DNA from: NIOZ-UU13 sp035528395
GTDB taxonomy: Bacteria > Planctomycetota > Phycisphaerae > Sedimentisphaerales > Anaerobacaceae
NCBI GenBank assembly: GCA_035528395.1
Contig: DATKYR010000147.1
Coordinates: forward strand, 7,549 to 71,548
DNA length: 64,000 bases
Reading direction: 5' to 3'
Positions within the stretch are counted from its first letter, which is position 1. Every line of letters starts with the position of its first letter. Of the stretch, positions 45,282 through 53,489 are shown piece by piece. Under the pieces are notes generated by a model. That model was not told the origin of the DNA. It saw only the letters and a program-made list of their open reading frames with translations, and ran no database searches. A program made the translations under genes and the position numbers.

Positions 45282-47599
45282 TAGCTTGCCCTCCCCCCGT
45301 TCTTGCCTTCGCCAGAAAGCACGGGGGTATCATGAGTCGATTTGCCAATGATGTTCCTTAGCCTGTGAACTGGAGACCACAATCGCCCTTTATTACTTTC
45401 GGAAACTTCTGACACCGTTTCTGCTTTCGGCATTTTTTTTTGACCGGCCCGGGACAGCCTGGGGGCTTCCAGCCATCCCTCTGCCAACAACGCCAGCGTT
45501 GCCAACAGAAGCAAAAACAAAAACAACTCTACCGACCTTGCCTGGCCCTTATGGTATTGCTCAAAGTCCACAGCCTCATCGTAAGGCAAAATCTGATGTG
45601 CTATTTGACCCAGAGCCGGCACTTCCGAACCTTCGATATATTTTTCCAATCCCTCTTTCTCTGATGCACGCACTGATATACAGTATTTATTATCACCTGC
45701 TGTAATTAGGTACACCCCGGTCCTCGGAAAGGCCGGAATTTGCTGCTCTTTGCCTTTCCAGTCCATCGAATCACCTACTAAGGAAAGAACTTCGACCTCG
45801 CCGCCCTGGGCTCTGATGCCGCGCGGACGCTCACCAGCCACGAGTGATATTGCCCCCTCCTGCCCGGATGAAGACCCCGCCACTGCCATACGTTGCGCAA
45901 TCATCACCAATAAACCCGAAGAGGGCAGCGTGTTCCAACGCGAAGTAAAGGCCGTGCCGCTGACGTAAATATTGCCCCTGTTCAGCTTCTTGTGTGCGAT
46001 TACTACTTTTCCCGCACCAATTGACCCCGAGGCTGGAGAGCGGTCGCCTCCCAAAGGCCCTCGCCTGCCGTCGGCAGACAATTGTTGCGGGACTCCGAGA
46101 AGTGGCGTAAACTCCGCAGATATTATCAGCGGATAAAAAACGTATGCGCTGATAGATTCCAGTTTTGAATTTCCTGTTGCTTCGCGTATTCGATTCCAGA
46201 AGCTGATTTCTTCGGACAACACCTCCAAGCCGGCACCCCGTGCGTACACCTCACGGGCCTTTATGCCAGCACCGAGCCAGTCTGGAAACTGTCCGGATAA
46301 AGCCCTTTGCTCGGGTCTAACCGATGGAACAACCAGAAGATTGCCGCCATTTTCAACGTACTCCCTCAGCCAGGCCGAGTCCGCCGGGGTGGATTGCATC
46401 CCCGCCCACGTCGTAACAATCAAAATTGGTTTTTCCTTAGCGGCGGTTTGGCTCAACTGACCCGGCAAGCTGAACTTCACGACCATACCGGTAAATTGTC
46501 CCTGCCCAGAAGGAGATAGCGCCACCGGCAGTACTCCAAATTCTTCCGGCGTACCTCCAAACAAAACCGTTGCCGTCTCTTCACAGAATACCCCTATCCC
46601 CGCTTCATTGTCCGCCGAGAAACCATCACCTTCAATCCACGCCTTAATCCAGTGATACCCGGTCACATCCGGCGTCGTCTCCACCTCCACCGTCCTGGCT
46701 CTGCCCCCTTCTACCACGATGTTTTCCGTATTTTTCTGGCCCTGATTGTCTATAGAGTTGACCCGGATATTGGCCACAATATCCGAGTTGTTCTGCAGGA
46801 CTAAGCCAATCTTATAAGGGTGCTTCGGCAGAACCTTTTCCTCGGGAAATTGGACCGACGCTATCGCCACATTCGCTTCTTCACGGATCTCGGACTCGAC
46901 CTTGTGAAAATAGACTGTTATTGGTGTCCCCCCTGCGTTGGCCTGTGCCAAATCTCTTCCCGCCTCGACTGAGTTCGCCGAAGTCCACTCGCTCTGCTGC
47001 ATGTCACTGAACACATGCACCGCCCCGCCGCCTGTAGAGCTTGAACGAAGAAGTTCAAAAGCTCGCGACAGCGCATTGCCGGCATTTCCTGTCGCTGCCG
47101 TGGGTCTGATTTTATCAAGTGAATCCAAAAGCAGTTCAGTATCGGAAGTCAGCGAATCGGCCGCCGGTACCGCCGGTTCATCAACGGACAATATCACCGC
47201 TGCTTTCGAGTCACTCTCCAGCGCCAAAAGAAGCTTTCTTGCGCCTTCTCTCGCACATTCAAGTTTGCTCCTATCATTATCATAACTGCCGGCCTCGCTC
47301 ATTGACGCGGAATTGTCCACTATGGCTACCACCGAAATCTTACCGCCCAGACCCATCGACGTTACAAATTCAGGTCGCGATAAAGCTAATAATATAAACG
47401 CAATCAACAAAATCCGCATCATAAGCAGCAGCCACTGCCGTATTTTGCGATGCGAGTTCAGCTTTGGGTCGGTCCGGTGAAAGAACATCAAAGTCGAGAA
47501 TACCACCGTCCGTTTCTTCTGCTTTAGTATAAGGTGAAAAACTATCGGCAGCCCCGCTAACGGTACGAGATAAAGAAAAATGGGAGCAGAAAAAATCAT
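45281..47599 (-). CDS. BatA-domain membrane protein with VWA domain
   Basis: 772 residues. The N-terminus is a BatA (aerotolerance regulator N-terminal) region: SAPIFLYLVPLAGLPIVFHL, RTVVFSTLMFFHRTDP, a second helix MMRILLIAFILLALSRP. Then a VWA domain with AIVDNSASMSEAG. A GATase-like segment (WLREYVENGGNLLVVPS) lies near 405. A last helix is VELFLFLLLLATLALLAEGW. Its ATG overlaps the DUF58 stop (ATGA). Repeat peptides are embedded in frame at about 201-208 (WTSANSVE) and 502-529 (PQQLSADGRRGPL, RSPASGSIGAG). It probably forms a membrane complex with the MoxR ATPase. Confidence 0.88.
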   Translation of the reverse strand: MIFSAPIFLYLVPLAGLPIVFHLILKQKKRTVVFSTLMFFHRTDPKLNSHRKIRQWLLLMMRILLIAFILLALSRPEFVTSMGLGGKISVVAIVDNSASMSEAGSYDNDRSKLECAREGARKLLLALESDSKAAVILSVDEPAVPAADSLTSDTELLLDSLDKIRPTAATGNAGNALSRAFELLRSSSTGGGAVHVFSDMQQSEWTSANSVEAGRDLAQANAGGTPITVYFHKVESEIREEANVAIASVQFPEEKVLPKHPYKIGLVLQNNSDIVANIRVNSIDNQGQKNTENIVVEGGRARTVEVETTPDVTGYHWIKAWIEGDGFSADNEAGIGVFCEETATVLFGGTPEEFGVLPVALSPSGQGQFTGMVVKFSLPGQLSQTAAKEKPILIVTTWAGMQSTPADSAWLREYVENGGNLLVVPSVRPEQRALSGQFPDWLGAGIKAREVYARGAGLEVLSEEISFWNRIREATGNSKLESISAYVFYPLIISAEFTPLLGVPQQLSADGRRGPLGGDRSPASGSIGAGKVVIAHKKLNRGNIYVSGTAFTSRWNTLPSSGLLVMIAQRMAVAGSSSGQEGAISLVAGERPRGIRAQGGEVEVLSLVGDSMDWKGKEQQIPAFPRTGVYLITAGDNKYCISVRASEKEGLEKYIEGSEVPALGQIAHQILPYDEAVDFEQYHKGQARSVELFLFLLLLATLALLAEGWLEAPRLSRAGQKKMPKAETVSEVSESNKGRLWSPVHRLRNIIGKSTHDTPVLSGEGKNGGRAS
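46012..46092. repeat. Palindromic element A, copy 3, inside the BatA gene
   Basis: CCCGCACCAATTG (46012-46024) and CAATTGTTGCGGG (46080-46092), 12 of 13 bases paired. An inner hairpin GCCTGCCGTCGGCAG is also present. It is translated without breaking the frame. Confidence 0.8.
46974..46996. repeat. Element I, copy 2, inside the BatA gene
   Basis: CTCGACTGAGTTCGCCGAAG followed by TCC, one base different from 44874-44896, in the same reading frame. Confidence 0.65.
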
Positions 47600-48486
47600 A
47601 CCATTCTACTCCTTTGCAAAATAGCGTCATATACCTCCGTCCTTGTCTCCGTCAGGATGTATTCCGACCGGGTCTTCTGAAAGCCGCTCCGCAGCTCGTC
47701 GAGATAAAGACGCAACTGTTCAAGGTAGGCATCACGTATCCGCCTGAAATCCACTGTTATTTTATCTTTCGTCTCCAGCGAGGTAACATCGGCCAGTCCC
47801 GTTATTGACATGTTCATCTCCGCCGGGTCCAGAATATGAAACAGCGTAATCTCTTTGCCGTCATAGTAAAGGTGGTTAATACCCTGCAAAATACTTTCCG
47901 GCTCTTCCAGCAGGTCGGAGATGACGACCACTAATGCTTTACCTTTGATCATTTCCGCCGCGCTGTGCAGCGCTGCTTCGATATTACCTTTGTTCTTAGG
48001 CTCGATTTTCTCAAGCCCCTGCAGCATTGGTTTAAGCCCTACAAAGGTCCCCGAAGGCTCATAGTAGTCCCGTATCTGGTCGTCAAACGTAATCAGCGAA
48101 ACGGTATCACCCTGCTGCACCATCACATACATCATCCCCGCCGCCAGATAGCAGGCATATTCGCTCTTCTGCAGCGTCCCGTCCTGTTGGTATTTCATAC
48201 TGCTGGATATATCTAACATAATGTAGCAGCGGATACTTACGTCTTCGTGGAACCGCCGGATAACGTACCGGTCGCTTCGCGCATAAACAGGCCAGTCAAT
48301 CTGGGAAACCGGGTCACCGGGAGCATATTCGCGATACTCTGCAAACTCGACAGAAGACCCAAACGCAGGAGACCTGTGCAGACCCTGATGACTACCGTCC
48401 ATTGGCCGACGCACCCCTATTTCAACGCCGCGCAGACGCTCGGCCATTCGTGGAGGAAGATAACGATAGCCTATGGACTCAATCAT
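47596..48486 (-). CDS. DUF58 domain protein
   Basis: 296 residues from the ATG at 48486, five bases after GGAGG. It has the DUF58 signature YAPGDPVSQIDWPVYARSD followed by YVIRRFHED, and a VWA-type metal site in MLDISSSMKY with SLITFDD later. DUF58 proteins are cytoplasmic partners of MoxR ATPases. Its end overlaps the BatA start by ATGA. Confidence 0.92.
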   Translation of the reverse strand: MIESIGYRYLPPRMAERLRGVEIGVRRPMDGSHQGLHRSPAFGSSVEFAEYREYAPGDPVSQIDWPVYARSDRYVIRRFHEDVSIRCYIMLDISSSMKYQQDGTLQKSEYACYLAAGMMYVMVQQGDTVSLITFDDQIRDYYEPSGTFVGLKPMLQGLEKIEPKNKGNIEAALHSAAEMIKGKALVVVISDLLEEPESILQGINHLYYDGKEITLFHILDPAEMNMSITGLADVTSLETKDKITVDFRRIRDAYLEQLRLYLDELRSGFQKTRSEYILTETRTEVYDAILQRSRMV

Positions 48487-48504
48487 ACACACCTCCGGCT
48501 AAAC

Positions 48505-48580
48505 ACGGAAGACAGAAGTCAGATTATCTCTGTTATCTGTTCTCTGTTCTCTGTCTTCTGTCCTCTGTCCTCTGTCCTTT
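48505..48580. repeat. Purine-rich element D, copy 1
   Basis: On the minus strand the stretch repeats ACAGAGGACAGAGG, ACAGAAGACAGAG and similar units, ending near CAGAAGTCAG on the plus strand side. It fills the whole moxR-DUF58 spacer and starts exactly where moxR ends. Other copies: 51476-51535 and 53575-53638. Confidence 0.7.
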
Positions 48581-49780
48581 CTACTCCGACTCACCCACCG
48601 TATCCAGTAATCTCTTTATCACCGCATCCGTATCAAGCCCTTCGCTGGCTGCGGCAAAATTTAGAATCATTCTGTGACGCATTACCGGCAAGGCGTATTT
48701 TCTAATATCGTCGCATGAGACATTGAAGCGACCGTTCAGAACTACATGCGCCTTAGCTGCCAATATCAAAGATTGCCCGGCACGGGGCCCGCAGCCATAA
48801 CGCACAAACTCACTGATAAACTCAGGAGCCTCATCGGACTGCGGCCGCGTTGCGCGGCACAGCCGCGCCGAATATTGGGCCACATGTTCGCTAATCGGAA
48901 CCTGCCGAACCAAATCCTGATACCTCAGGACAGATTTAGCATCGAGGATGCCGTCGAGCGGCTCTCCATCACGACCGGTGGTCGTCAACAATATTTCCTG
49001 CTCTTCCTGCAAGTTGGGATAGTCAACCTTAATAAGCAAAATAAACCGGTCTAACTGTGCTTCCGGAAGCGGATAGGTACCTTCCAGCTCTATCGGATTT
49101 TGCGTTGCAAGCACTAAAAAAGGTTCAGGAAGGGTATATGTATGGCCCGATGATGTTACTTTACGCTCCTGCATAGCCTCAAGCAGCGCCGCTTGTGTCT
49201 TCGGCGGAGTACGGTTGATCTCATCAGCTAAGAGTACATTTGTAAATATCGGCCCCTGCTGGAAAACAAACCTCCGTTGTCGTGTGTCTGGGTCCCTTTG
49301 CAGAATATTTGTCCCGGTAATATCGGTAGGCATCAAATCGGGCGTGAACTGAATCCGGTTGAATTTTAACAGCATCGTCTGGGCCAGACTGTGCACCATC
49401 AGAGTTTTCGCTAATCCCGGCACTCCCATCAGCAGGCAATGTCCACGAGCAAAAAACGCGGTGAGAATCTGATCCAGCACTTCCTTTTGACCGATAATGA
49501 TTTTGCCTACTTCATCAAGAACAGTATCTTTGGCCTGGGCCAGCGATTCAACCGCCTCGAGGGCATCTCTTGACCCTAAATTAGTAGTGTCCGCCAGCCG
49601 GGCTTGCGGCCTGCCCCCGCTTGTTGCCGGCGGGGGCATCCCCTGCTCGACAATCTGCCCGGATGATACATCAAATTTGCACCCGCATTTGCAGCGAGCT
49701 TTTGTCCCAGCCGAAAGACCGCTGACATCATATGTCCTTCCACATTCCGGACAGCTTACAGTTGACATCTTATCTGACAT
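48581..49780 (-). CDS. moxR: MoxR family AAA+ ATPase with N-terminal zinc ribbon
   Basis: 399 residues from the ATG at 49780, which has GGAGGG upstream; the 16-codon extension to 49828 is encoded by repeat G and is rejected. Residues 8-40 form a small zinc ribbon (CPECGRTYDV, KARCKCGCKF). A repeat-derived linker GMPPPATSGGRPQAR follows (about 47-60). The AAA+ core has Walker A GVPGLAKT, Walker B LLADEINRTPPKTQAALLEA and sensor LATQNPIELEGTYPLPEAQL. MoxR proteins are chaperone-like ATPases acting with DUF58 and VWA partners. It is second in the operon. Confidence 0.93.
   Translation of the reverse strand: MSDKMSTVSCPECGRTYDVSGLSAGTKARCKCGCKFDVSSGQIVEQGMPPPATSGGRPQARLADTTNLGSRDALEAVESLAQAKDTVLDEVGKIIIGQKEVLDQILTAFFARGHCLLMGVPGLAKTLMVHSLAQTMLLKFNRIQFTPDLMPTDITGTNILQRDPDTRQRRFVFQQGPIFTNVLLADEINRTPPKTQAALLEAMQERKVTSSGHTYTLPEPFLVLATQNPIELEGTYPLPEAQLDRFILLIKVDYPNLQEEQEILLTTTGRDGEPLDGILDAKSVLRYQDLVRQVPISEHVAQYSARLCRATRPQSDEAPEFISEFVRYGCGPRAGQSLILAAKAHVVLNGRFNVSCDDIRKYALPVMRHRMILNFAAASEGLDTDAVIKRLLDTVGESE
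49610..49640. repeat. GC-rich element H, copy 2, inside moxR
   Basis: TGCCCCCGC-TTGTTGCCG-GCGGGGGCA, a 9-base stem, encoding the linker GMPPPATSGGRP between zinc ribbon and ATPase core. Confidence 0.75.
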
Positions 49781-49792
49781 ACAATACCCTCC

Positions 49793-49833
49793 GCTACTAC
49801 TCTGCGTAGTAGCCACGCTACGTAGCACGAGTC
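49793..49833. repeat. Element G, copy 2
   Basis: GCTACTACTCTGCGTAGTAG, then CCACGCTACGTAGCACGAGTC. It is related to 35423-35462 and occupies the DUF4159-moxR spacer. Confidence 0.6.
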
Positions 49834-51476
49834 TAATGAGTCATAACGTATGTAATAATATTCAGCCCTAATTGCTGAGCATAGATTGGTTCATAGCCCC
49901 TTATCAGTGGATAGTAGGCATCCAGCCAACCGGCTTCAATATCGTAGGGACTGTAAAGGACCCTCAGGTCGCCATCGATTGTCACGCCCAGTAAGTAGGG
50001 TTGATTTTTGAGTTCAGGTTTATTCTTTGCCACCACAGGTGAATACCTCACTTTTTTGATTGGAAGAAGACTATTATACAGATGATGATTCGCCGCAATA
50101 GGCTCCAGCTCCGCCTCAGGCAAAATCTTTGCCAGCTCCCGCCGCACAGCCCTGTCGAACGTGCTCAAGCCCATACCGTTGTTTATTAAAAGCATCCCTC
50201 CAAAATTGAGATAGCGCCGAAGAGCGGTTACCGCCTCCTCAGAGAACGAGAAATCGTCCAAACCTGTCAGGTACAAAAACGGATACGAGGAAAGGTCGTC
50301 CTTTTCGGCATCCACCGCCACGCGCTTCAGATTTACACGAACAGCAGTGTGCTGCCGCAGCTTCATAAGCAGTGACGTAGCCCCTCCCGGATGCACATTC
50401 CACGCCCCTTCGTGCTTGAGCTGGGCAAAGACAAATTCATCGGTAGGTATCTTCTGGTCAGCCGAACCGAAAACTTCCGGCTGACCCTCTAAAAGTCCGA
50501 CCTCTGCATAGCCGACAATATAAGCCGCTAAGTTCAGTCCGAGCTGATTGGCGCTTTTTACATCGTAATAAACCGCCTTCGGCAGCTTCTCAAGCCTTGT
50601 TATATCACGATTCCAGCCACAGCCTAATCCATATTTCGAAACCAGCACACCAATCCTGCTGCCAATATAGATACCCTCCATAAGCGGCTGATTGGTCCCC
50701 GGCTTTTTTGGATAATTTACCCTGTTCACATCTGCTAACATGTGATAGAGGGGATGGTCGGCCGGAATCACGCGAAACCGGCATTCCGGAAAGGCCTCGA
50801 GGAAAACCTTCTTGGCAGATTCATAAAAGTAAGGCGACCCGGCAATCGAATCGCAGACAACCATACCGCCATTCAATACGTATTCACGCAGTGCCTGAAT
50901 GTGCGTCTGGCTAAGTCTAAGCGTCCGTACTCCGCTGAATAGTAAAGCCGGCAGCTTCTTCGGGTCGAAATGAAAATCGTTAAGGTTAACATTCTGCCAG
51001 TGGTATTGCAAATCCATCGACCGGCCGTTACCCACGAGCCTTTCCATATCCGTAGGGCACAAATTCCAGTCGGCTATCTCCATCTTATCCCCACCGGAAT
51101 CGACAAAAGAAGCCGATTCACCCCATATTACCTTTCCTACGAGATAATCCGGCTGTGGCGGCTTCTTACGTTCGGTACGCCGCAAAGGCGTAGCCGGCAG
51201 CGGCAGCGGCGGCAGCGCCTCGGCTGCGCTCATGTTCCTGCGAGGGGCCTTGGGTTTTGTTTTGTTGCCTAAATAAGTGAACCAGTCGTCTTCTTTCCCC
51301 CGGGCCGGCACACATACCACAAATATCAAAACAATTAGCAGAAACCCCCTAAGCCACGATTTGAAACTAAATGCGGATACGCATATTTCCTCCTGTTGGA
51401 AGGGGTCTTCGACTGACAGGCGTAACCCAAAGACATCGACTGTTCTTTTCGTCTTCATCGCATTTGCCCTCGTCAA
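49833..51476 (-). CDS. Protein with two DUF4159 domains
   Basis: 547 residues as an open frame. Two copies of DUF4159 are visible: about 115-325 (ALLFSGVRTLRLSQTHIQAL, REYVLNGGMVVCDSI) and 345-547 (FLYLTGLDDFSFSEEAVTAL, RRYLNFGGMLLINNG). Each ends with a YSPYDI- or VSKYGLGCGW-type segment. DUF4159 is a GATase-like fold found with MoxR/BatA genes; function unknown. The N-terminus is doubtful. A strong AGGAGGAAAT lies before an out-of-frame ATG at 51384, which would give a clean signal peptide if one T were removed from the TTT that follows. It is first in the operon, about 130 bases after a good promoter. Confidence 0.85.
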   Translation of the reverse strand: MTRANAMKTKRTVDVFGLRLSVEDPFQQEEICVSAFSFKSWLRGFLLIVLIFVVCVPARGKEDDWFTYLGNKTKPKAPRRNMSAAEALPPLPLPATPLRRTERKKPPQPDYLVGKVIWGESASFVDSGGDKMEIADWNLCPTDMERLVGNGRSMDLQYHWQNVNLNDFHFDPKKLPALLFSGVRTLRLSQTHIQALREYVLNGGMVVCDSIAGSPYFYESAKKVFLEAFPECRFRVIPADHPLYHMLADVNRVNYPKKPGTNQPLMEGIYIGSRIGVLVSKYGLGCGWNRDITRLEKLPKAVYYDVKSANQLGLNLAAYIVGYAEVGLLEGQPEVFGSADQKIPTDEFVFAQLKHEGAWNVHPGGATSLLMKLRQHTAVRVNLKRVAVDAEKDDLSSYPFLYLTGLDDFSFSEEAVTALRRYLNFGGMLLINNGMGLSTFDRAVRRELAKILPEAELEPIAANHHLYNSLLPIKKVRYSPVVAKNKPELKNQPYLLGVTIDGDLRVLYSPYDIEAGWLDAYYPLIRGYEPIYAQQLGLNIITYVMTH

Positions 51477-51535
51477 AAATCAGAAGTCAGAAATCGGAAA
51501 ACAGAAGTCAGAAATCAAATACTGTCCTCTGTCGT
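51476..51535. repeat. Element D, copy 2
   Basis: TCAGAAGTCAGAAATCGG, ACAGAAGTCAGAAATC, then CTGTCCTCTGTC. It lies in the leader of the DUF4159 operon and matches copies near 48505 and 53575. Confidence 0.65.
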
Positions 51536-51609
51536 GCCGAATAACCGAGTTTGGCCACCTTGGAACAAAATTTAAATATACATCCTCCCTGCTTAAAATA
51601 ACCCACTCT

Positions 51610-51638
51610 ATTATAAACAATTTTCAAGGAAAATTCAA
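51610..51638 (-). promoter_or_regulatory. Probable sigma70-type promoter of the DUF4159/MoxR operon
   Basis: On the minus strand TTGAAT (51638-51633), a 17-base spacer and TATAAT (51615-51610) give a near-consensus promoter. The transcript would begin near 51603 and carry element D in its leader. The remaining 51700-51982 is AT-rich and no second promoter was assigned. Confidence 0.6.
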
Positions 51639-51677
51639 CGCATATATAGAACAACCTGAAAAAATCGATGCTTCTAT

Positions 51678-51699
51678 ATTGGCATAGGTCATTGCCAAT
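51678..51699. promoter_or_regulatory. 22-base inverted repeat, possible operator
   Basis: ATTGGCA and TGCCAAT separated by 8 bases, the size of a helix-turn-helix dimer site. It lies between the divergent minus-strand operon promoter and the plus-strand oxidoreductase gene. No regulator gene is nearby. Confidence 0.3.
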
Positions 51700-51982
51700 A
51701 AAGAATTTAAAATAAGACGACCATTACTTGAAGTTACAGCCACCCAACCGTCACTTCCGATAACAACTTCGTTCGAGAACTTCTCTGGCTGTTTGATATT
51801 TATGGGGCGATATCAAATTCTCTGCTTGCGTTATTTCAACTGTTGTATTATCCTCTTTACGAGTTCCGGCCTTTTTATAAAAACAGGCATTATAAATTTT
51901 AAACAGCACACTTTTGCTGAAATTAGATGCACGTATTTCAAAAACGCCGTCCAGCCGGCAGACACAAAACGAGGAGAAAAAT

Positions 51983-53332
51983 ATGAAATCACTAAATCGT
52001 CGAGAGTTTATGAAAAGTTCAATAGGAGCAGCTACAACTTTTACTGTATTGTCACAAGGTAAAACTATAGCGGCAGAAAACAAAGTTGTTTTGGGAATAA
52101 TGGGTGTTGGCGGCCGGGGACGCGCACTTTTAGCAAGTCTCGTAAAAAGGACTGATATTAAGATTAAATATATTTGCGACGCGGATACCCGAAGCTATGG
52201 GCCGGCGGTAGAGATAGTGATTGAGGGACACGACTACAAGCCCAAATTCGTGCAGGATTTTCGAAGAATGCTTGACGACCCGGAAATCGACGCAATCGTT
52301 ATCGCCACTTCCGACCGCTGGCACGCCTTAGCTACAATAATGGCCTGCCAGGCCGGAAAAGATGTCTTTGTGGAAAAACCATTATCGCTGAGCATCTGGG
52401 ACGGCAGAAAAATGGTTGAAGCTGCACGCAAATACAACAGGGTTGTCCAGGTTGATACACAAAGTCGCAGTGCCCCCTATACCGACAAGGCCCGCGAGTA
52501 CATCCGCAGCGGCAAATTAGGTGATATTCGTCTGGCCCGTGTATTCCTTATGCAGGAATCCGGTCCTATTCGTGTAGCCAGCGTACAGCCTGTCCCGGAA
52601 GGTTTGGATTACGATTTATGGTGCGGCCCTTCGCCTATGCTGCCCTATCGTCTGGGCAGGTGGTTCTGGAGATTGTGGGATTTCTATGTAGGCTATATCA
52701 TGGCCGATATGGTTCATCAGATTGATTTGGCTCGATACCTGATTGGCAAAGAATATCCGGATACTGTATGCAATGCGGGCGGCGTTTACCACTTCGACGA
52801 CGGCAGAGAACAGCCGGACACTCAATTCACAACATTTGAGTTCGATAAAATCACCATGCTCTTCGAAGCGTCCCTCTGGTCACCCTACATGCATCGAATC
52901 GTTCTCCTGAAAGACAAAACCAAGTTTCCCGACTGGCCTTTCAGTGCAACAAAGGTGGAAATATTAGGCACCAAAGGATTTATGTGCTTCGGCAGACACG
53001 GCGGCGGATGGCAGGTCTTCGAGGGAGACCCAAGTGTTCGCCAAAGCAAGGCCGTGGTCTCAGAGCCGGCCGTGTTAAAATTTGGCAGTATAATCGATGA
53101 GCACTTTGAGGATTTCATAAATTGCATCCGTACTCGGAAGAAACCCAAAGCCGATATCGAAGAGGCACATCTTTCAATGCTGTTATGCCATCTGGCCAAT
53201 ATCTCATACCGGGTTGGAAATCGAAAACTTAAATTTAATAGCGAAACTGAAAGCTTCGTAAACGATACCGAAGCCGATAAATACTTAAAAGCAAACTATA
53301 GAAAACCCTGGGTTGTACCTGAGGAAGTATAG
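51983..53332 (+). CDS. Gfo/Idh/MocA family oxidoreductase, Tat-exported (paralogue 1)
   Basis: 449 residues from the ATG at 51983, with GAGGAG upstream; a longer frame to 51914 is rejected. Tat signal MKSLNRREFMKSSIGAA. NAD domain: LGIMGVGGRGRALLASL, VIATSDRWHALATIMACQAG, DVFVEKPLS. Second domain: YVGYIMADMVHQIDLARYL and DFINCIRTRKKP. It is closely similar to the gene at 54634-55962, sharing start, signal and C-terminal end, so the two arose by duplication. It is likely a periplasmic sugar oxidoreductase. Confidence 0.9.
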   Translation: MKSLNRREFMKSSIGAATTFTVLSQGKTIAAENKVVLGIMGVGGRGRALLASLVKRTDIKIKYICDADTRSYGPAVEIVIEGHDYKPKFVQDFRRMLDDPEIDAIVIATSDRWHALATIMACQAGKDVFVEKPLSLSIWDGRKMVEAARKYNRVVQVDTQSRSAPYTDKAREYIRSGKLGDIRLARVFLMQESGPIRVASVQPVPEGLDYDLWCGPSPMLPYRLGRWFWRLWDFYVGYIMADMVHQIDLARYLIGKEYPDTVCNAGGVYHFDDGREQPDTQFTTFEFDKITMLFEASLWSPYMHRIVLLKDKTKFPDWPFSATKVEILGTKGFMCFGRHGGGWQVFEGDPSVRQSKAVVSEPAVLKFGSIIDEHFEDFINCIRTRKKPKADIEEAHLSMLLCHLANISYRVGNRKLKFNSETESFVNDTEADKYLKANYRKPWVVPEEV

Positions 53333-53489
53333 AGATAAAAATAAGCGTACCTTTTCCGATACATCCCTGTTGATTTGACAAAGTCACGCAGGGAAGGTAT
53401 CATATAGTCCGATTTCATAATCGCCTTACAAAGAATTTGGAGTTCACAGGAGGGGTACCTCTTTCCTCTGTGAAAGTCGGAGAATAAAA

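Noticed and set aside
48505..48580. Short tandem units that might suggest a CRISPR array
   Set aside because: Units are irregular and only 6-10 bases, with no spacers of constant length and no cas genes.
49781..49828. N-terminal extension of moxR
   Set aside because: Encoded by repeat G; the ATG at 49780 has GGAGGG at proper distance.
53443..53474. Hairpin before the C-N hydrolase as a riboswitch
   Set aside because: Only one imperfect stem (TTCACAG/CTGTGAA with inner GGTACC); no conserved riboswitch core is visible.
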